Shown: one piece after another, positions 1-9,702 of the stretch
Layout of the letters: the number at the start of each line of letters is the position of its first letter
How positions within the stretch are numbered: the stretch's first letter is position 1
Assembly (NCBI GenBank): GCA_902624315.1
Contig: CACNXC010000003.1
Location: 124,001-188,000, forward strand
Direction of reading: 5' to 3'
Origin: an uncultured Pelagibacteraceae bacterium
GTDB lineage: Bacteria; Pseudomonadota; Alphaproteobacteria; Pelagibacterales; Pelagibacteraceae
DNA: 64,000 nucleotides
The notes under the pieces: model-generated
Database searches by the model: none
What the model was told of the DNA's origin: nothing
Seen by the model: only the letters and a program-made list of their open reading frames with translations
Position numbers and translations under genes: made by a program

Positions 1-356
1 TTTCTTGAATAACCTCGCAAAATAATACCTTTGGAGGTGTCTTTTTTTATAATTATTGCTTCTCCTGAGTTGCTTAATATCATTTCACTCGCGATAAGAT
101 TGAGATTAGTATTCTTTAATTTATCAATTTGAATTTGATTTTCATAAGTATCAACAGTTATATGAGCATTAAAGCCAACTATCTTATTTATTAATTCGGA
201 TCTAAATCCATTCATTACTGACATAACAATAATTAGGACTGCAACACCTAGGCTTATTCCAATAAATGAAAAGATAGATATAACATTTAAAAAGCCATCT
301 TTTTTTCTAGCTTTTAAAAATCTAAATGTAATTTCTTTTTCTAAAGTTGAAATCAA
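1..356 (-). CDS. LolC/LolE-family lipoprotein-releasing permease (N-terminal part)
   Basis: The gene is incomplete: only about 118 codons are present before it runs off the left edge. It opens with TTG at 356-354, overlapping the proS stop within TTGA. The protein starts with a short basic stretch (ITFRFLKARKK). A hydrophobic segment at about residues 23-46 ends in VMSVMNGFR, and the start of a periplasmic domain follows. This opening is typical of LolC/LolE permeases, which with the ATPase LolD pass mature lipoproteins from the inner membrane to LolA. LolC and LolE cannot be told apart here. It is the last gene seen of the long leftward cluster and is probably translationally coupled to proS. 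lolD would be expected just outside the window. Confidence 0.8.
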   Translation of the reverse strand, partial: MISTLEKEITFRFLKARKKDGFLNVISIFSFIGISLGVAVLIIVMSVMNGFRSELINKIVGFNAHITVDTYENQIQIDKLKNTNLNLIASEMILSNSGEAIIIKKDTSKGIILRGYSR

Positions 357-1687
357 TTGTGAGCTTTTTGTTTATTAATAATCTTAATAATTTCTTTTAA
401 ATTAATTTTTTGAGTTTCTTTGTTTATTTCTTTAAATTCAAATAAATCACCTTCAGTTTGTTTTCCAATAATTATTTGATATGGAGCCCCAATTAAATTC
501 ATTTTTTTTATTTTTGAGGATAAGTTCTCATCAGTATCATCAATAATCGCATCGATATTATTTTGATTTAACTCAAGACTTATTTTGTTTGCTTTATCGA
601 GTGCAGATGTATCATTTTTATTAATCATAGGAATTATTGCAATATCATATGGTGCAATAGAAATTGGCCATTTCATGATTTCATTTTTTTCATCATATTT
701 TGCCTCTATAATTGCTCCTACTAACCTTGAAACTCCTATTCCGTAAGATCCCATTTTAACGTAGTCTTTTTTTCCTCCAGGTAAATCGACTGCTGCATCC
801 ATTGGTTTGGAGTATTTATCTCCAAAATAAAAAATATGACCAACTTCTATACCTTTTGTTTTCAATCTATTTTTCTCTGAAACTTTTTCATTAAACTCAT
901 CCTCTTTAAATTTATCATCAGTAACTGAATAAAATTTTTCATATTGATTTCTCAATTCAAGTAAGGATTTAACTTCAAGTTTTGTTCCCTCAAAATTTAA
1001 GTCAAATATTCTTTTATCTGCATAAATTTTACTCTCTCCAGTTTCTGCTAGTATAATAAATTCATGAGAAAGATTTCCACCGATCGGACCTGTGTCAGCT
1101 GCCATTGGAATTGCTGTAAGATCTAATCTTTTAAAAGTTTTTAAGTAAGATAAGAAAAATTTATTATAAGAAAATAATGCATCTTCATCTGTAATATCAA
1201 AAGAGTATGCGTCTTTCATATAGAATTCCCGACATCGCATAATTCCAAATCTTGGTCTGATTTCATCTCTAAATTTCCATTGAATATGATACAGAAGTTG
1301 AGGTAATGATTTATATGATTTTAGAGAAGATCTAAAAATATCAGTTACTAATTCCTCATTTGTTGGTCCATAAAGCATTTCTCGATCCTGACGATCTTTA
1401 ATTCGTAACATTTCCTCACCATAATCCTCGTAACGTCCACTCTCTTTCCAAATCTCGCTGGATTGTATTGTGGGCATTAGTATTTCTTGTGCACCTATTT
1501 TATTTTGCTCTTCTCTCACAATTCTCTCAATTTTTTTCATTACTTTGAAACCTAAAGGCAACCAAGAGTATATGCCTGCTGAAGATTGTTTTATCATACC
1601 AACTCTTAACATTAGCTGGTGAGACTTTATCTTGGCTTCTGAAGGGTTATTTTTTAAAATCGGAATAAAAGATTTAGAAATATGCAT
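353..1687 (-). CDS. proS: Prolyl-tRNA synthetase, short alphaproteobacterial form
   Basis: This class II aminoacyl-tRNA synthetase charges tRNA-Pro in the cytoplasm. At 444 residues it matches the short alphaproteobacterial form, which lacks the roughly 180-residue editing insertion of the E. coli enzyme. Visible landmarks are GPTNEELVTDIF near residue 108 (motif 2 region), FRDEIRPRFGIMRCREFYMKDAYSFD from about 138, and motif 3 GSYGIGVSRLVGAI near 320, followed by the anticodon-binding domain. The ATG lies two bases past the DUF1467 stop, and the stop overlaps the next start (lolC/E), so it sits inside an operon. The missing editing domain is normal for the class, not a truncation. Confidence 0.96.
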   Translation of the reverse strand: MHISKSFIPILKNNPSEAKIKSHQLMLRVGMIKQSSAGIYSWLPLGFKVMKKIERIVREEQNKIGAQEILMPTIQSSEIWKESGRYEDYGEEMLRIKDRQDREMLYGPTNEELVTDIFRSSLKSYKSLPQLLYHIQWKFRDEIRPRFGIMRCREFYMKDAYSFDITDEDALFSYNKFFLSYLKTFKRLDLTAIPMAADTGPIGGNLSHEFIILAETGESKIYADKRIFDLNFEGTKLEVKSLLELRNQYEKFYSVTDDKFKEDEFNEKVSEKNRLKTKGIEVGHIFYFGDKYSKPMDAAVDLPGGKKDYVKMGSYGIGVSRLVGAIIEAKYDEKNEIMKWPISIAPYDIAIIPMINKNDTSALDKANKISLELNQNNIDAIIDDTDENLSSKIKKMNLIGAPYQIIIGKQTEGDLFEFKEINKETQKINLKEIIKIINKQKAHN

Positions 1688-1688
1688 G

Positions 1689-1934
1689 CTAAATGATTAT
1701 ATTTCTTAAATTTAAATATTCAAATTTCATTAATAAATAAATGGCTATGAATATAATTGTTGTTATTCCAGTACAATAAAGGAATTTTTTTAACATTTTA
1801 GGATTTTCTGGTGAACCCGGATCTTCACCATCTACCTTAACTATTTTTTTCCTTTCAACATCTATTGGTAAAATTGCAAAAAAAACAATCCACCAGATAA
1901 TAATGTAGATTATAGCTAAACCAGTTGGACTCAT
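1689..1934 (-). CDS. DUF1467 family small membrane protein
   Basis: This is an 81-residue protein with two predicted membrane spans, at about residues 5-24 and 54-70, separated by a short polar loop containing DVERKKIVKVDGEDPGSP. The WWIVFFAILPIDVE opening and the GEDPGSPENP loop match DUF1467, a small family found almost only in alphaproteobacteria, commonly near proS and rnj. Its function is unknown. The start codon shares one base with the stop of rnj (TAATG), which implies coupled translation. proS follows directly. The conserved placement suggests a housekeeping or envelope role, but nothing in the sequence defines it. Confidence 0.85.
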   Translation of the reverse strand: MSPTGLAIIYIIIWWIVFFAILPIDVERKKIVKVDGEDPGSPENPKMLKKFLYCTGITTIIFIAIYLLMKFEYLNLRNIII

Positions 1935-3592
1935 TAAATTCTTACTAAATTAATATTAGTATATGGTCTTTTTCCTGTTTTTTCTTTTGTAAATTTTCTA
2001 CAAGCAATTTTAAGAGCATCAATTAAATTACTTTCTTGTTGTTTGCTTCCAAGTTTAAAGGATCTTGTTGTTTTTTCAATTTCGTCCTCTAATCCATAAA
2101 GAAATTCATCTTTTTCATAAATGGGTAAACCTCTAAATGTTGTAACAGGGTTATTATGTATATTTCCTTTAGGTGTTATTAATATAGTGACTTCCAAATA
2201 TCCATTGCTACTTAAATTTTTTCTATCTTTGATTGATTGAGAATCCTCTTCTACACTCACATTTCCATCAAGGTACAATCTTCCGCTAGGTGCTTTATCA
2301 TATACCTCAGGTGCTTCACCGGGGTATAGCTTCACTATATCACCATTTTCAACTTGAACCGGATGGGGTACTTGCATTTCTTTAGCAAAATTTATGTGTT
2401 CTATCATGTGTCTGTGCTCTCCATGAACAGGGATTACACATTTTGGTTTGACCCATTGATACATATCTTTAAGATCCTCACGATTTGGATGTCCAGAGAC
2501 GTGTATAAATTCTGTTTCTTCTGAGATTACCTCAATTCCATCTTTAACTAATTGATTGTGTAATTTATAAAGTTTTTTCTCATTTCCTGGAATTATCTTT
2601 GATGAGAAGATTACTGCATCACCTTTTTCAATAAAAACATCAGGATGTGTGTAATTTGATATCCTCATCATTGCACCCATTGGTTCACCTTGGCTTCCTG
2701 TGCACAAATAAACTATTTTTTCTCTAGCAAAATTTTTAGCCTCTCTTGGATCAATTGGATCAATGGTATTTTGTAAATATCCACATTGTCTTGCTGCTTT
2801 ATAAATTCTATGCATAGATCTTCCAACTAGTGAAATTTGTCTTCCAGTTTGTTCAGCGCAATAAAAAGCTGTCTCCATTCTAGCAACGTTTGAAGCAAAA
2901 GATGTCACAATGACTCTTTTTTTTAATCGACCCATAATATTTAATAAATTTTTTCTTACATCTAACTCTGAACCTGATCTGCCAGCACTAAAAACATTTG
3001 TAGAGTCACAAATCATTGCTAATACACCTTCATCACCTATTTCTTTTAATCTTTTCGCATTTATTTCGTCACCTATTAGGGGATTTGGATCAACTTTCCA
3101 GTCACCAGTATGTAAAACAACACCTGCTGGAGTTTTAATTCTTAACCCATTAGGTTCTAAAATAGAATGGGTTAAAGTAATGTACTCAATTTCAAAATCT
3201 TCCAATAGCACATTTCCATTTAACTCAACTATCTGTAAATCATCTGTTATATCGATATGTTTTTCTCTAAATTTTTCTTTTATTAATACAGCGGTAAAAG
3301 GAGTTGCAAAAATCTTACATTTTAATTTTGGCCATAAGTGTGCAATTGCTCCAATATGATCTTCGTGTGCGTGTGTTAATATGATTCCTAATAAATTATC
3401 TTTTCTTTCAACAATAAATCCAGGATCTGGATATATAAGATCAATGCCTGGTATTGTATCATCAGCAAAAGTTACTCCAATATCTACCATTATCCATTTA
3501 TGATTTCCAGGCTCACCATAGCCAAAAAGATTCATATTCATTCCAATTTCACCTGAACCTCCTAGTGGACAAAATAATAATTCTTTTTTCAT
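1934..3592 (-). CDS. rnj: Ribonuclease J
   Basis: This 552-residue metallo-beta-lactamase/beta-CASP ribonuclease would act in mRNA decay and rRNA maturation, cutting endonucleolytically or as a 5'-3' exonuclease. The zinc site motif LTHAHEDHIGA is near residue 72. Further metal ligands lie in LHTGDWKVDP (about 160) and CDSTN (about 196). The beta-CASP domain contains VTSFASN and CTGSQGEP, and the late motif is VSGHPNREDL then VIPVHGEHRH near 365-395. The length matches alphaproteobacterial RNase J. It sits between coaX and the DUF1467 gene with essentially no spacing. Confidence 0.96.
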   Translation of the reverse strand: MKKELLFCPLGGSGEIGMNMNLFGYGEPGNHKWIMVDIGVTFADDTIPGIDLIYPDPGFIVERKDNLLGIILTHAHEDHIGAIAHLWPKLKCKIFATPFTAVLIKEKFREKHIDITDDLQIVELNGNVLLEDFEIEYITLTHSILEPNGLRIKTPAGVVLHTGDWKVDPNPLIGDEINAKRLKEIGDEGVLAMICDSTNVFSAGRSGSELDVRKNLLNIMGRLKKRVIVTSFASNVARMETAFYCAEQTGRQISLVGRSMHRIYKAARQCGYLQNTIDPIDPREAKNFAREKIVYLCTGSQGEPMGAMMRISNYTHPDVFIEKGDAVIFSSKIIPGNEKKLYKLHNQLVKDGIEVISEETEFIHVSGHPNREDLKDMYQWVKPKCVIPVHGEHRHMIEHINFAKEMQVPHPVQVENGDIVKLYPGEAPEVYDKAPSGRLYLDGNVSVEEDSQSIKDRKNLSSNGYLEVTILITPKGNIHNNPVTTFRGLPIYEKDEFLYGLEDEIEKTTRSFKLGSKQQESNLIDALKIACRKFTKEKTGKRPYTNINLVRI

Positions 3593-4339
3593 TTATTTAA
3601 TTAACTTAGCAATTTTAATTAATCCTTTAATTGTGATATCTTTATTTTGTATTACACGAGTCTTTAAAGATTTTCTAAACAAATCAGAGTAACCACCAGT
3701 AATTACAAGTTTGAAAGATTTTCTAGTTTCTTTCTTAATCAAATTAATAATATTGTCAATTAGTCCTATATAGCCCCAAAAAAAACCTGAACGAACTGCT
3801 GAAATTGTATTGTTACCAACTATATTTCTTATCTTCTTTAAATTTATTTGGGGTATCAATGAGGCTTTGTCAGACAAAGTATCAAGCGATATTTTAACTC
3901 CAGGGGCTATTATGCCACCTCTATAATATTTTTTTTCAACTACATCAAATGTGGTGGCAGTACCAAAATCTAAAATTATAAAATTATCTTTACCATTTTG
4001 TAGACTAATTGCATTAGCTAAACGATCTGAACCAGCCTGTTTATAATTAACTTTTACTTTAATCAATGAACTCAAATTAAGATTTTTAATCTCATAACAT
4101 TTAATTTTAGTTTTTTTATGAAAATAGCTTTTAATTAAACTAAAAGATTTTGGTACTACACTACAAAAAAGGATTTTCTCCACTTTTTTAATATCTTTAA
4201 TTAAAAATTTAATTTTTTTGTCCAAATTTTTATTATTGATATTTTTGGAAATTAAACTTGTTCTTTTTAAAATTCTATCTTTTTTATTGACTAAAAAAAA
4301 CTTTGTATCTGAATTTCCAATATCGCCTAAAATATACAT
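3593..4339 (-). CDS. coaX: Type III pantothenate kinase
   Basis: This enzyme phosphorylates pantothenate, the first committed step of coenzyme A synthesis. The 248-residue protein has the acetate-kinase-fold phosphate motif GDIGNSDTKFF at residues 5-15. The pantothenate-binding GSDRLANA motif is near 103, DFGTATTFDVV near 125, and GGIIAPGVKISLDTLSDKAS near 141. These are the classical type III (CoaX) signatures. CoaX is not inhibited by CoA and needs a monovalent cation in characterised members. The gene lies four bases after birA and directly before rnj. The nuo-birA-coaX-rnj order is widespread in alphaproteobacteria. Confidence 0.95.
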   Translation of the reverse strand: MYILGDIGNSDTKFFLVNKKDRILKRTSLISKNINNKNLDKKIKFLIKDIKKVEKILFCSVVPKSFSLIKSYFHKKTKIKCYEIKNLNLSSLIKVKVNYKQAGSDRLANAISLQNGKDNFIILDFGTATTFDVVEKKYYRGGIIAPGVKISLDTLSDKASLIPQINLKKIRNIVGNNTISAVRSGFFWGYIGLIDNIINLIKKETRKSFKLVITGGYSDLFRKSLKTRVIQNKDITIKGLIKIAKLIK

Positions 4340-4343
4340 GAAA

Positions 4344-4886
4344 CTATTTATTTTTTTTTTGTTTATAAATCTTTAAATTTTTTTCAAAAATTTTTTTCAA
4401 TTCTATCTCAATATTTCTTTTTGAAATTTTTTTATTAATTAAATTACTTAAATTAATAGTTGGATAGTTGCTAATTATAGGGTTTTTTATCAAATTAATA
4501 CCAATTCCAAGTATTAAAAATTTTTGATTTTGTTTGTTTATTATCTCTTGGAGAATTCCACAAATTTTTTTTCCCTTTATTAATAAATCATTTGGTTTTT
4601 TATATACAATCTTCTTTTTGTAATATTTTGAAATTAGTTTTTTTACTAATATACAATTTAATTTTGTAATTTTAGTCATAGTTAAATCCATATTTTCTAG
4701 ATTATAAAAAAAACTTACAAATAAATTTCCTTTAAATGAAATCCATTTTCTTCCGTACTGCCCACGTCCATTACTTTGACTCTCAGCAATTATCATTCCA
4801 TACTTTAAATTGGAACTTTTAATCATTCTTATAGCTGTATCATTTGTGCTTCTTAATTTTTTAAATCTTAAAATTCTGAATTTCAT
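4344..4886 (-). CDS. birA: Biotin-[acetyl-CoA carboxylase] ligase, minimal form
   Basis: This enzyme attaches biotin to the carrier subunit of acetyl-CoA carboxylase through biotinyl-AMP. The protein is only 180 residues, with no N-terminal DNA-binding domain and little or none of the C-terminal SH3-like domain, so it cannot be the E. coli-type BirA repressor. Visible catalytic elements are LRSTNDTA at about 10-17, the ATP/biotin loop NGRGQYGRKWIS at about 39-50, GNLFVSF, KKPNDLLIKGKKICGILQE near 96-114 with the catalytic lysine region, and GIGINL near 127. Its ATG overlaps the nuoN stop. The C-terminal half is very lysine-rich, which is common in this genome. Confidence 0.9.
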   Translation of the reverse strand: MKFRILRFKKLRSTNDTAIRMIKSSNLKYGMIIAESQSNGRGQYGRKWISFKGNLFVSFFYNLENMDLTMTKITKLNCILVKKLISKYYKKKIVYKKPNDLLIKGKKICGILQEIINKQNQKFLILGIGINLIKNPIISNYPTINLSNLINKKISKRNIEIELKKIFEKNLKIYKQKKNK

Positions 4887-6304
4887 TAAATTATATTAAT
4901 TCTGGAAACTACCTCTATTAATTGACTTGGAAATATGAAGTATATCAGAATTAATAATGTAGATGCTGTTAAAGAAAATTTTAACCAAAAACCATGATCG
5001 GTATCATATTTTTCTTTTTGTTCATCAAAATACATAATTTTAATTAACCTTAAGTAATAAAAAGCTGCAACGACTGTTGATAATAAACCTACGATTGCTA
5101 AAAAATACATTGATTGTTCAATAACTGCTTTAAAAACATAAAACTTAGCAAAAAAACCAGCTAGAGGAGGGATCCCAGCTAGTGAGAATAAAATTATAAG
5201 TAATGATAACGCTAACATTGGATGATTTTTGGACAAACCTGACAAATCATCTATTTTTTCATAATAGTTGTTATCTCGTTTCAACATTAACAGGCATGAA
5301 AATAATCCTAAGTTCATGAGTACATATATAGTTATATAAATTACTGAACTTTGAATACCATCATTAGTGCCTACTGCAACACCAGCTAGAGCGTAACCAA
5401 CATGACCAATGGAACTATAAGCAACAAGTCTTTTCAAATTTGTTTGTCCTATGGCTGCAATAGCACCAAATAGCATTGATGCGATCGATAAAAAAATTAA
5501 AATCATTTGCCACTGATCAATCAGATTTAAAAATGGTACATATAAAAATCTTATAAATACTGTCAGTGCAGCTATTTTTGGAACCATTGTAAAAAATAGT
5601 GTCACCGAAGTAGGTGAACCTTCATAAACATCTGGAGCCCACATATGAAAAGGAACAGCGGAAATCTTAAATGCTAGTCCTACTAAAATAAATACAATAC
5701 CAAATGTCAAAGCATACTCATTTGAGTTTAATTGATTAGCTATTACATTAAAGTTGGTAGAGCCAGTAAACCCATAAATTAAAGAACAACCATATAACAA
5801 CAAACCAGAGGATAAGGCACTTAAAACAAAATATTTAAGTCCCGCTTCAGAAGATTTGATTTGATCTCTATTAAATGTAGCTAAAACATATAAGGCCAAT
5901 GACTGAAGCTCAAGACCCATATAAAACACAATTAAGTCATTAGAATTAATCATAACCATCATTCCTAATACAGAACTTAAAATTAATATTGGATACTCAA
6001 TCTTAAAGATTTGAAAAGTTTTAAGATAATTTGAAGAAATGATTAAGACTAAAAAGGCAGCTAATAAAGTGATTATCTTCATCAAAGAAGATAGATAATC
6101 AATGACAATACTATTATTAAATAATTTTATTTCGTTAATACCAATTGTTTCATTAAAAGTAATAACAGCAGTTACAATCAAAACTGCCAAAGAAAGGCTC
6201 TGAACAAGTCTCGAGCTATTTTTTTTAAAAACACCTAATATTAATAAAAACATTATAGACAATGATAAAAATATTTCGGGTAATACTAATTGTAAATTTT
6301 CCAT
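4886..6304 (-). CDS. nuoN: NADH-quinone oxidoreductase subunit N
   Basis: This is an antiporter-like membrane subunit of complex I. The 472-residue protein consists almost wholly of membrane helices (about 14). Family features include GLELQSLALYVLATF near 131, with the glutamate of the proton channel, the lysine-bearing ALSSGLLLYG and AFKISAVPFHMWAPDVYEGSP near 212-232, and AYSSIGHVGYALAG near 295. It is one of three antiporter-like proton channels (L, M, N) in the membrane arm. It is the last nuo gene. Its ATG abuts the nuoM stop and its own stop overlaps birA. Confidence 0.96.
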   Translation of the reverse strand: MENLQLVLPEIFLSLSIMFLLILGVFKKNSSRLVQSLSLAVLIVTAVITFNETIGINEIKLFNNSIVIDYLSSLMKIITLLAAFLVLIISSNYLKTFQIFKIEYPILILSSVLGMMVMINSNDLIVFYMGLELQSLALYVLATFNRDQIKSSEAGLKYFVLSALSSGLLLYGCSLIYGFTGSTNFNVIANQLNSNEYALTFGIVFILVGLAFKISAVPFHMWAPDVYEGSPTSVTLFFTMVPKIAALTVFIRFLYVPFLNLIDQWQMILIFLSIASMLFGAIAAIGQTNLKRLVAYSSIGHVGYALAGVAVGTNDGIQSSVIYITIYVLMNLGLFSCLLMLKRDNNYYEKIDDLSGLSKNHPMLALSLLIILFSLAGIPPLAGFFAKFYVFKAVIEQSMYFLAIVGLLSTVVAAFYYLRLIKIMYFDEQKEKYDTDHGFWLKFSLTASTLLILIYFIFPSQLIEVVSRINII

Positions 6305-7788
6305 TATGTTTTACTCGCAACTTCAAAGTTATATTGATCAATTAAATCTGAGATAGAAACCTCAATTGTATTAATTAAAGGATCTGGATAAAATCCAAAA
6401 AATAGAGTTGGTACAGCTAAACAAGATAAAATAAATAACTCAGATCTATTTAAATCAAACATCTGTTTTAAATCTGTATTTACTAACTTTCCAAAAACTA
6501 CTCTCTTGTATAACCAAAGCATATATGCAGCACCAATAATTACCCCTAGGCTTGCAATCACAGCTACTAAAAAATTATCCTTAAATGCGCCCATCAAAAT
6601 TAAAAATTCCCCAACAAAACCACTTGTTCCAGGTAGTCCTAAAGCTGCTAAAGTAAATAACATAAATAAAACTGAATATTTTGGAATAATACTTACGATC
6701 CCACCGTAGGTATCTATAAGTCTTGAATGCATTCTGTCATAAACAACACCAACACACAAAAAAAGCGCTGCAGAAACTAGTCCATGACTGATCATTTGGA
6801 TAATACTTCCTTCAATGCCTTGTTGCTGAATTGTAAAAATTCCCAAAGTAACATAACCCATATGTGCAACCGATGAATAAGCAATTAGCTTTTTCATATC
6901 TTCCTGCATTAAGGCCATTAAGGAAGTAAAAATAATTGCAATTACACTGAGTGTATAAATCAATGGGGTAAAGATTTCTGATGCTGCAGGAAATAATCCA
7001 AGAGAAAATCTAATAAAACCATAACCTGCCATTTTTAATAATATAGCTGCTAATAAAACAGATCCTGCTGTTGGTGCCTCAACATGAGCATCTGGTAACC
7101 ATGTATGAACTGGCCACATAGGAGTTTTAACTGCAAAAGAGCTAAAAAAAGCCAACCATAAAAGATTTTGATACTTTATATCAATTCCAGAATTATAAAG
7201 TTCAACTACATCTGTAGTTCCATTCAGCCAATAAATTGTAATTATAGCTACTAACATTAGGACTGAACCAAGCAAGGTGTACAAAAAAAATTTAAATGCT
7301 GAATAAACTCTTCTGGCACCACCCCAGATACCAATAATCAAAAACATGGGAATTAAACCTGCCTCAAAAAATAAATAAAAAATAACAAGGTCTAAAGAGC
7401 AGAATACACCAATCATAAAAGACTCCATGATAAGTACAGCTATCAAAAATTCACTTAGTCTATCTTTGATTGAATTATTTACAGATATAATGCAAAGGGG
7501 TGTTATAAAAGTTGTGAGTAAAATAAACAAAATTGAAATACCGTCAACACCTACCTTGTAATTTATTAAATCTTTAATCCAAATTCTTTCCTCAACAAAT
7601 TGAAAGTCAGAAGTTGTTGGATCAAATAATATCCATAGATAAACTGATAAAAAAAAATTTACTGCTGAAGTAAATAAAGCAACATATTTTCCAGTAAAAT
7701 TATTTTTTTTATCACTTTTGGTAAAAAATAAGAATAAAGCTCCAATTGATGGTAATAAAATCAAAGAGGAAAGAATAGGAAAGTTCAT
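6304..7788 (-). CDS. nuoM: NADH-quinone oxidoreductase subunit M
   Basis: This 494-residue antiporter-like membrane subunit of complex I has about 14 helices. Diagnostic stretches are YKVGVDGISILFILL near 77-91, FYLFFEAGLIPMFLIIGIWG near 137-156, FAVKTPMWPVHTWLPDAHVE near 218-237 and AYSSVAHMGYVTLGIF near 304. The conserved channel residues Glu in FFEAGLIP and Lys in AVKTPMWP are both present. The gene overlaps nuoL and nuoN by a single base each (stop/start ATG-TAA type), as expected for a stoichiometrically translated membrane arm. Confidence 0.97.
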   Translation of the reverse strand: MNFPILSSLILLPSIGALFLFFTKSDKKNNFTGKYVALFTSAVNFFLSVYLWILFDPTTSDFQFVEERIWIKDLINYKVGVDGISILFILLTTFITPLCIISVNNSIKDRLSEFLIAVLIMESFMIGVFCSLDLVIFYLFFEAGLIPMFLIIGIWGGARRVYSAFKFFLYTLLGSVLMLVAIITIYWLNGTTDVVELYNSGIDIKYQNLLWLAFFSSFAVKTPMWPVHTWLPDAHVEAPTAGSVLLAAILLKMAGYGFIRFSLGLFPAASEIFTPLIYTLSVIAIIFTSLMALMQEDMKKLIAYSSVAHMGYVTLGIFTIQQQGIEGSIIQMISHGLVSAALFLCVGVVYDRMHSRLIDTYGGIVSIIPKYSVLFMLFTLAALGLPGTSGFVGEFLILMGAFKDNFLVAVIASLGVIIGAAYMLWLYKRVVFGKLVNTDLKQMFDLNRSELFILSCLAVPTLFFGFYPDPLINTIEVSISDLIDQYNFEVASKT

Positions 7789-9701
7789 TATTTTACAATT
7801 AAGAATGTTAATAAAGCAGAAAAACCAAGTAACATTACAAAAGCATATTGATATATGTATCCACTTTGAAATTTATTAGCTTTTACTGAAAATTTTTTAA
7901 TCATCGACGAAATACCGTCTGGACCAAACCCATCGATAATTTTCAAATCAAAGAACTTCCATAAAAATAAACCTAACTTTTTTGATGGTTGAACAAATAA
8001 AACATCATAAAGTTCATCAAAATACCACTTATTTAATAAAAACTGATAAAGCGGTTTATTTATACTAGCCAATCGTTCAGGTAAATTTCTATTTTTAACG
8101 AATAAATAATATGCTAGTGGAATAGACAATATAACTAAAGTTGGAGTAAGTAACAAAAACCATAGCGGTGGGTGATCAGTACTTAATGGTTTTAGAAAAA
8201 ATATTGAGTCACGCCAAAAATTATTTAGACCTTCATAACCGATAAATAATTCTTTAAATAAAAATCCTGCAAATATTGCACCAATTGATAATAAAACTAG
8301 AGGTAACAACATCACGATAGGAGACTCGTGCGTCTCGTCTATCTTAATCTCTTTATTATTATATTCACCATGAAAAGTTTTAAAAATTAATCTCCAAGAA
8401 TAAATTGATGTAAGAAATGCTGTAAAAATACCTATACCAGCAGCATAATAACCTGTTGTATTTCCTCTCAAATAAGCAAATTCAATTATTGCATCTTTAG
8501 AATAAAAACCTGACAAAAATGGAAACCCCGTTAAAGCTAGTGTTCCTATAATCATTAGTGAATAAGTGTATGGCAGTTTTTTCCACACGCCACCCATATT
8601 ATTAATATTTTGTTCGTCTTTAAAAGCATGAATAACTGAACCAGATCCTAAAAATAATAGAGCTTTAAAAAACGCGTGAGTAAATAAATGGAACATTGCA
8701 ACATTATATGCTCCCACGCCAGTGGCAAAAAACATGTAACCTAATTGGCTACAAGTAGAATACGCAATTATTTTTTTAATATCATTTTGTACTAGAGCTA
8801 CTGTTGCAGCAAAGAATGCAGTACTCATACCAATGATCGTAATAATATTTAAAGCTAGATCAGAGTATTCATAAATTGGTGAACACCTTACAACTAGAAA
8901 AACTCCTGCTGTTACCATTGTGGCGGCATGAATTAAGGCAGAAACAGGTGTTGGTCCTTCCATAGCGTCTGGTAACCAGGTATGAAGTAAAATTTGTGCT
9001 GATTTACCCATAGCACCGATGAACAAAAGTAAGCAAATCAAATCTACAGCATTAAATGTGATACCTAAAAATACCAAATCTTTATCTGTAACGTTTGAAA
9101 TTTGGTCAAAAACCTCAGAATAATTTACTGTTCCAAATAAATAAAAAATTAAAAATATTCCGAGAGCAAACCCGAAATCGCCCACTCTATTCACTACAAA
9201 AGCTTTAATTGCAGCTTTGTTTGCTGACTCTTTTTTAAACCAAAATCCTATTAAAAAATACGAACATAAGCCTACACCTTCCCAACCAAAAAATAATTGA
9301 ATGAAATTATCTGCAGTAACTAACATCAGCATTGCAAATGTAAATAAGGATAAGTAAGCCATAAATCTTGGTTTATGCGGGTCGTGAGACATATAACCGA
9401 TTGAATAAATATGAACTAAGGCAGAAACTGATGTAACAACAACTAACATCACAGCAGATAATGAGTCAATCTTCATTGACCAATTTACTTCAAGCGATCC
9501 AGAGCTAATCCATGTTGCAATTATTATGTTCTCTTGATATTGATTAACAACAACCTCATACAAAACAAGGACAGAAAAAATTGCTGAAATAGATACCAAC
9601 AGGCTAGTAATAATTTCTGAGCTTCTATCTCCTATTAATTTTCCAAAAAATCCTGAAATAATTGAAGCAACTAATGGTAATGCTATAATTGAAATTTCCA
9701 T
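7788..9701 (-). CDS. nuoL: NADH-quinone oxidoreductase subunit L
   Basis: This is the most distal antiporter-like subunit of complex I, 637 residues with about 16 membrane helices including the C-terminal lateral piston helix. Signatures are DSLSAVMLVVVTSVSALVH near 78-96, FFGWEGVGLCSYFLIGFW near 137-154, NRVGDFGFALG near 170, SAQILLHTWLPDAMEGPTPV near 234-253 and AYSTCSQLGYMFFA near 313. The last 150 residues, with NKWYFDELYDVLF, match the NuoL-specific C terminus, which separates it from NuoM and NuoN. It lies one base after nuoK. Confidence 0.97.
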   Translation of the reverse strand: MEISIIALPLVASIISGFFGKLIGDRSSEIITSLLVSISAIFSVLVLYEVVVNQYQENIIIATWISSGSLEVNWSMKIDSLSAVMLVVVTSVSALVHIYSIGYMSHDPHKPRFMAYLSLFTFAMLMLVTADNFIQLFFGWEGVGLCSYFLIGFWFKKESANKAAIKAFVVNRVGDFGFALGIFLIFYLFGTVNYSEVFDQISNVTDKDLVFLGITFNAVDLICLLLFIGAMGKSAQILLHTWLPDAMEGPTPVSALIHAATMVTAGVFLVVRCSPIYEYSDLALNIITIIGMSTAFFAATVALVQNDIKKIIAYSTCSQLGYMFFATGVGAYNVAMFHLFTHAFFKALLFLGSGSVIHAFKDEQNINNMGGVWKKLPYTYSLMIIGTLALTGFPFLSGFYSKDAIIEFAYLRGNTTGYYAAGIGIFTAFLTSIYSWRLIFKTFHGEYNNKEIKIDETHESPIVMLLPLVLLSIGAIFAGFLFKELFIGYEGLNNFWRDSIFFLKPLSTDHPPLWFLLLTPTLVILSIPLAYYLFVKNRNLPERLASINKPLYQFLLNKWYFDELYDVLFVQPSKKLGLFLWKFFDLKIIDGFGPDGISSMIKKFSVKANKFQSGYIYQYAFVMLLGFSALLTFLIVK

Positions 9702-9702
9702 T

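Noticed and set aside
353-1687. ProRS regarded as truncated because it lacks the editing domain
   Set aside because: The short form is normal for alphaproteobacteria, and all catalytic motifs are present.
2910-3359. Rightward 149-codon frame inside rnj
   Set aside because: It is antisense to conserved RNase J motifs and has no independent features.
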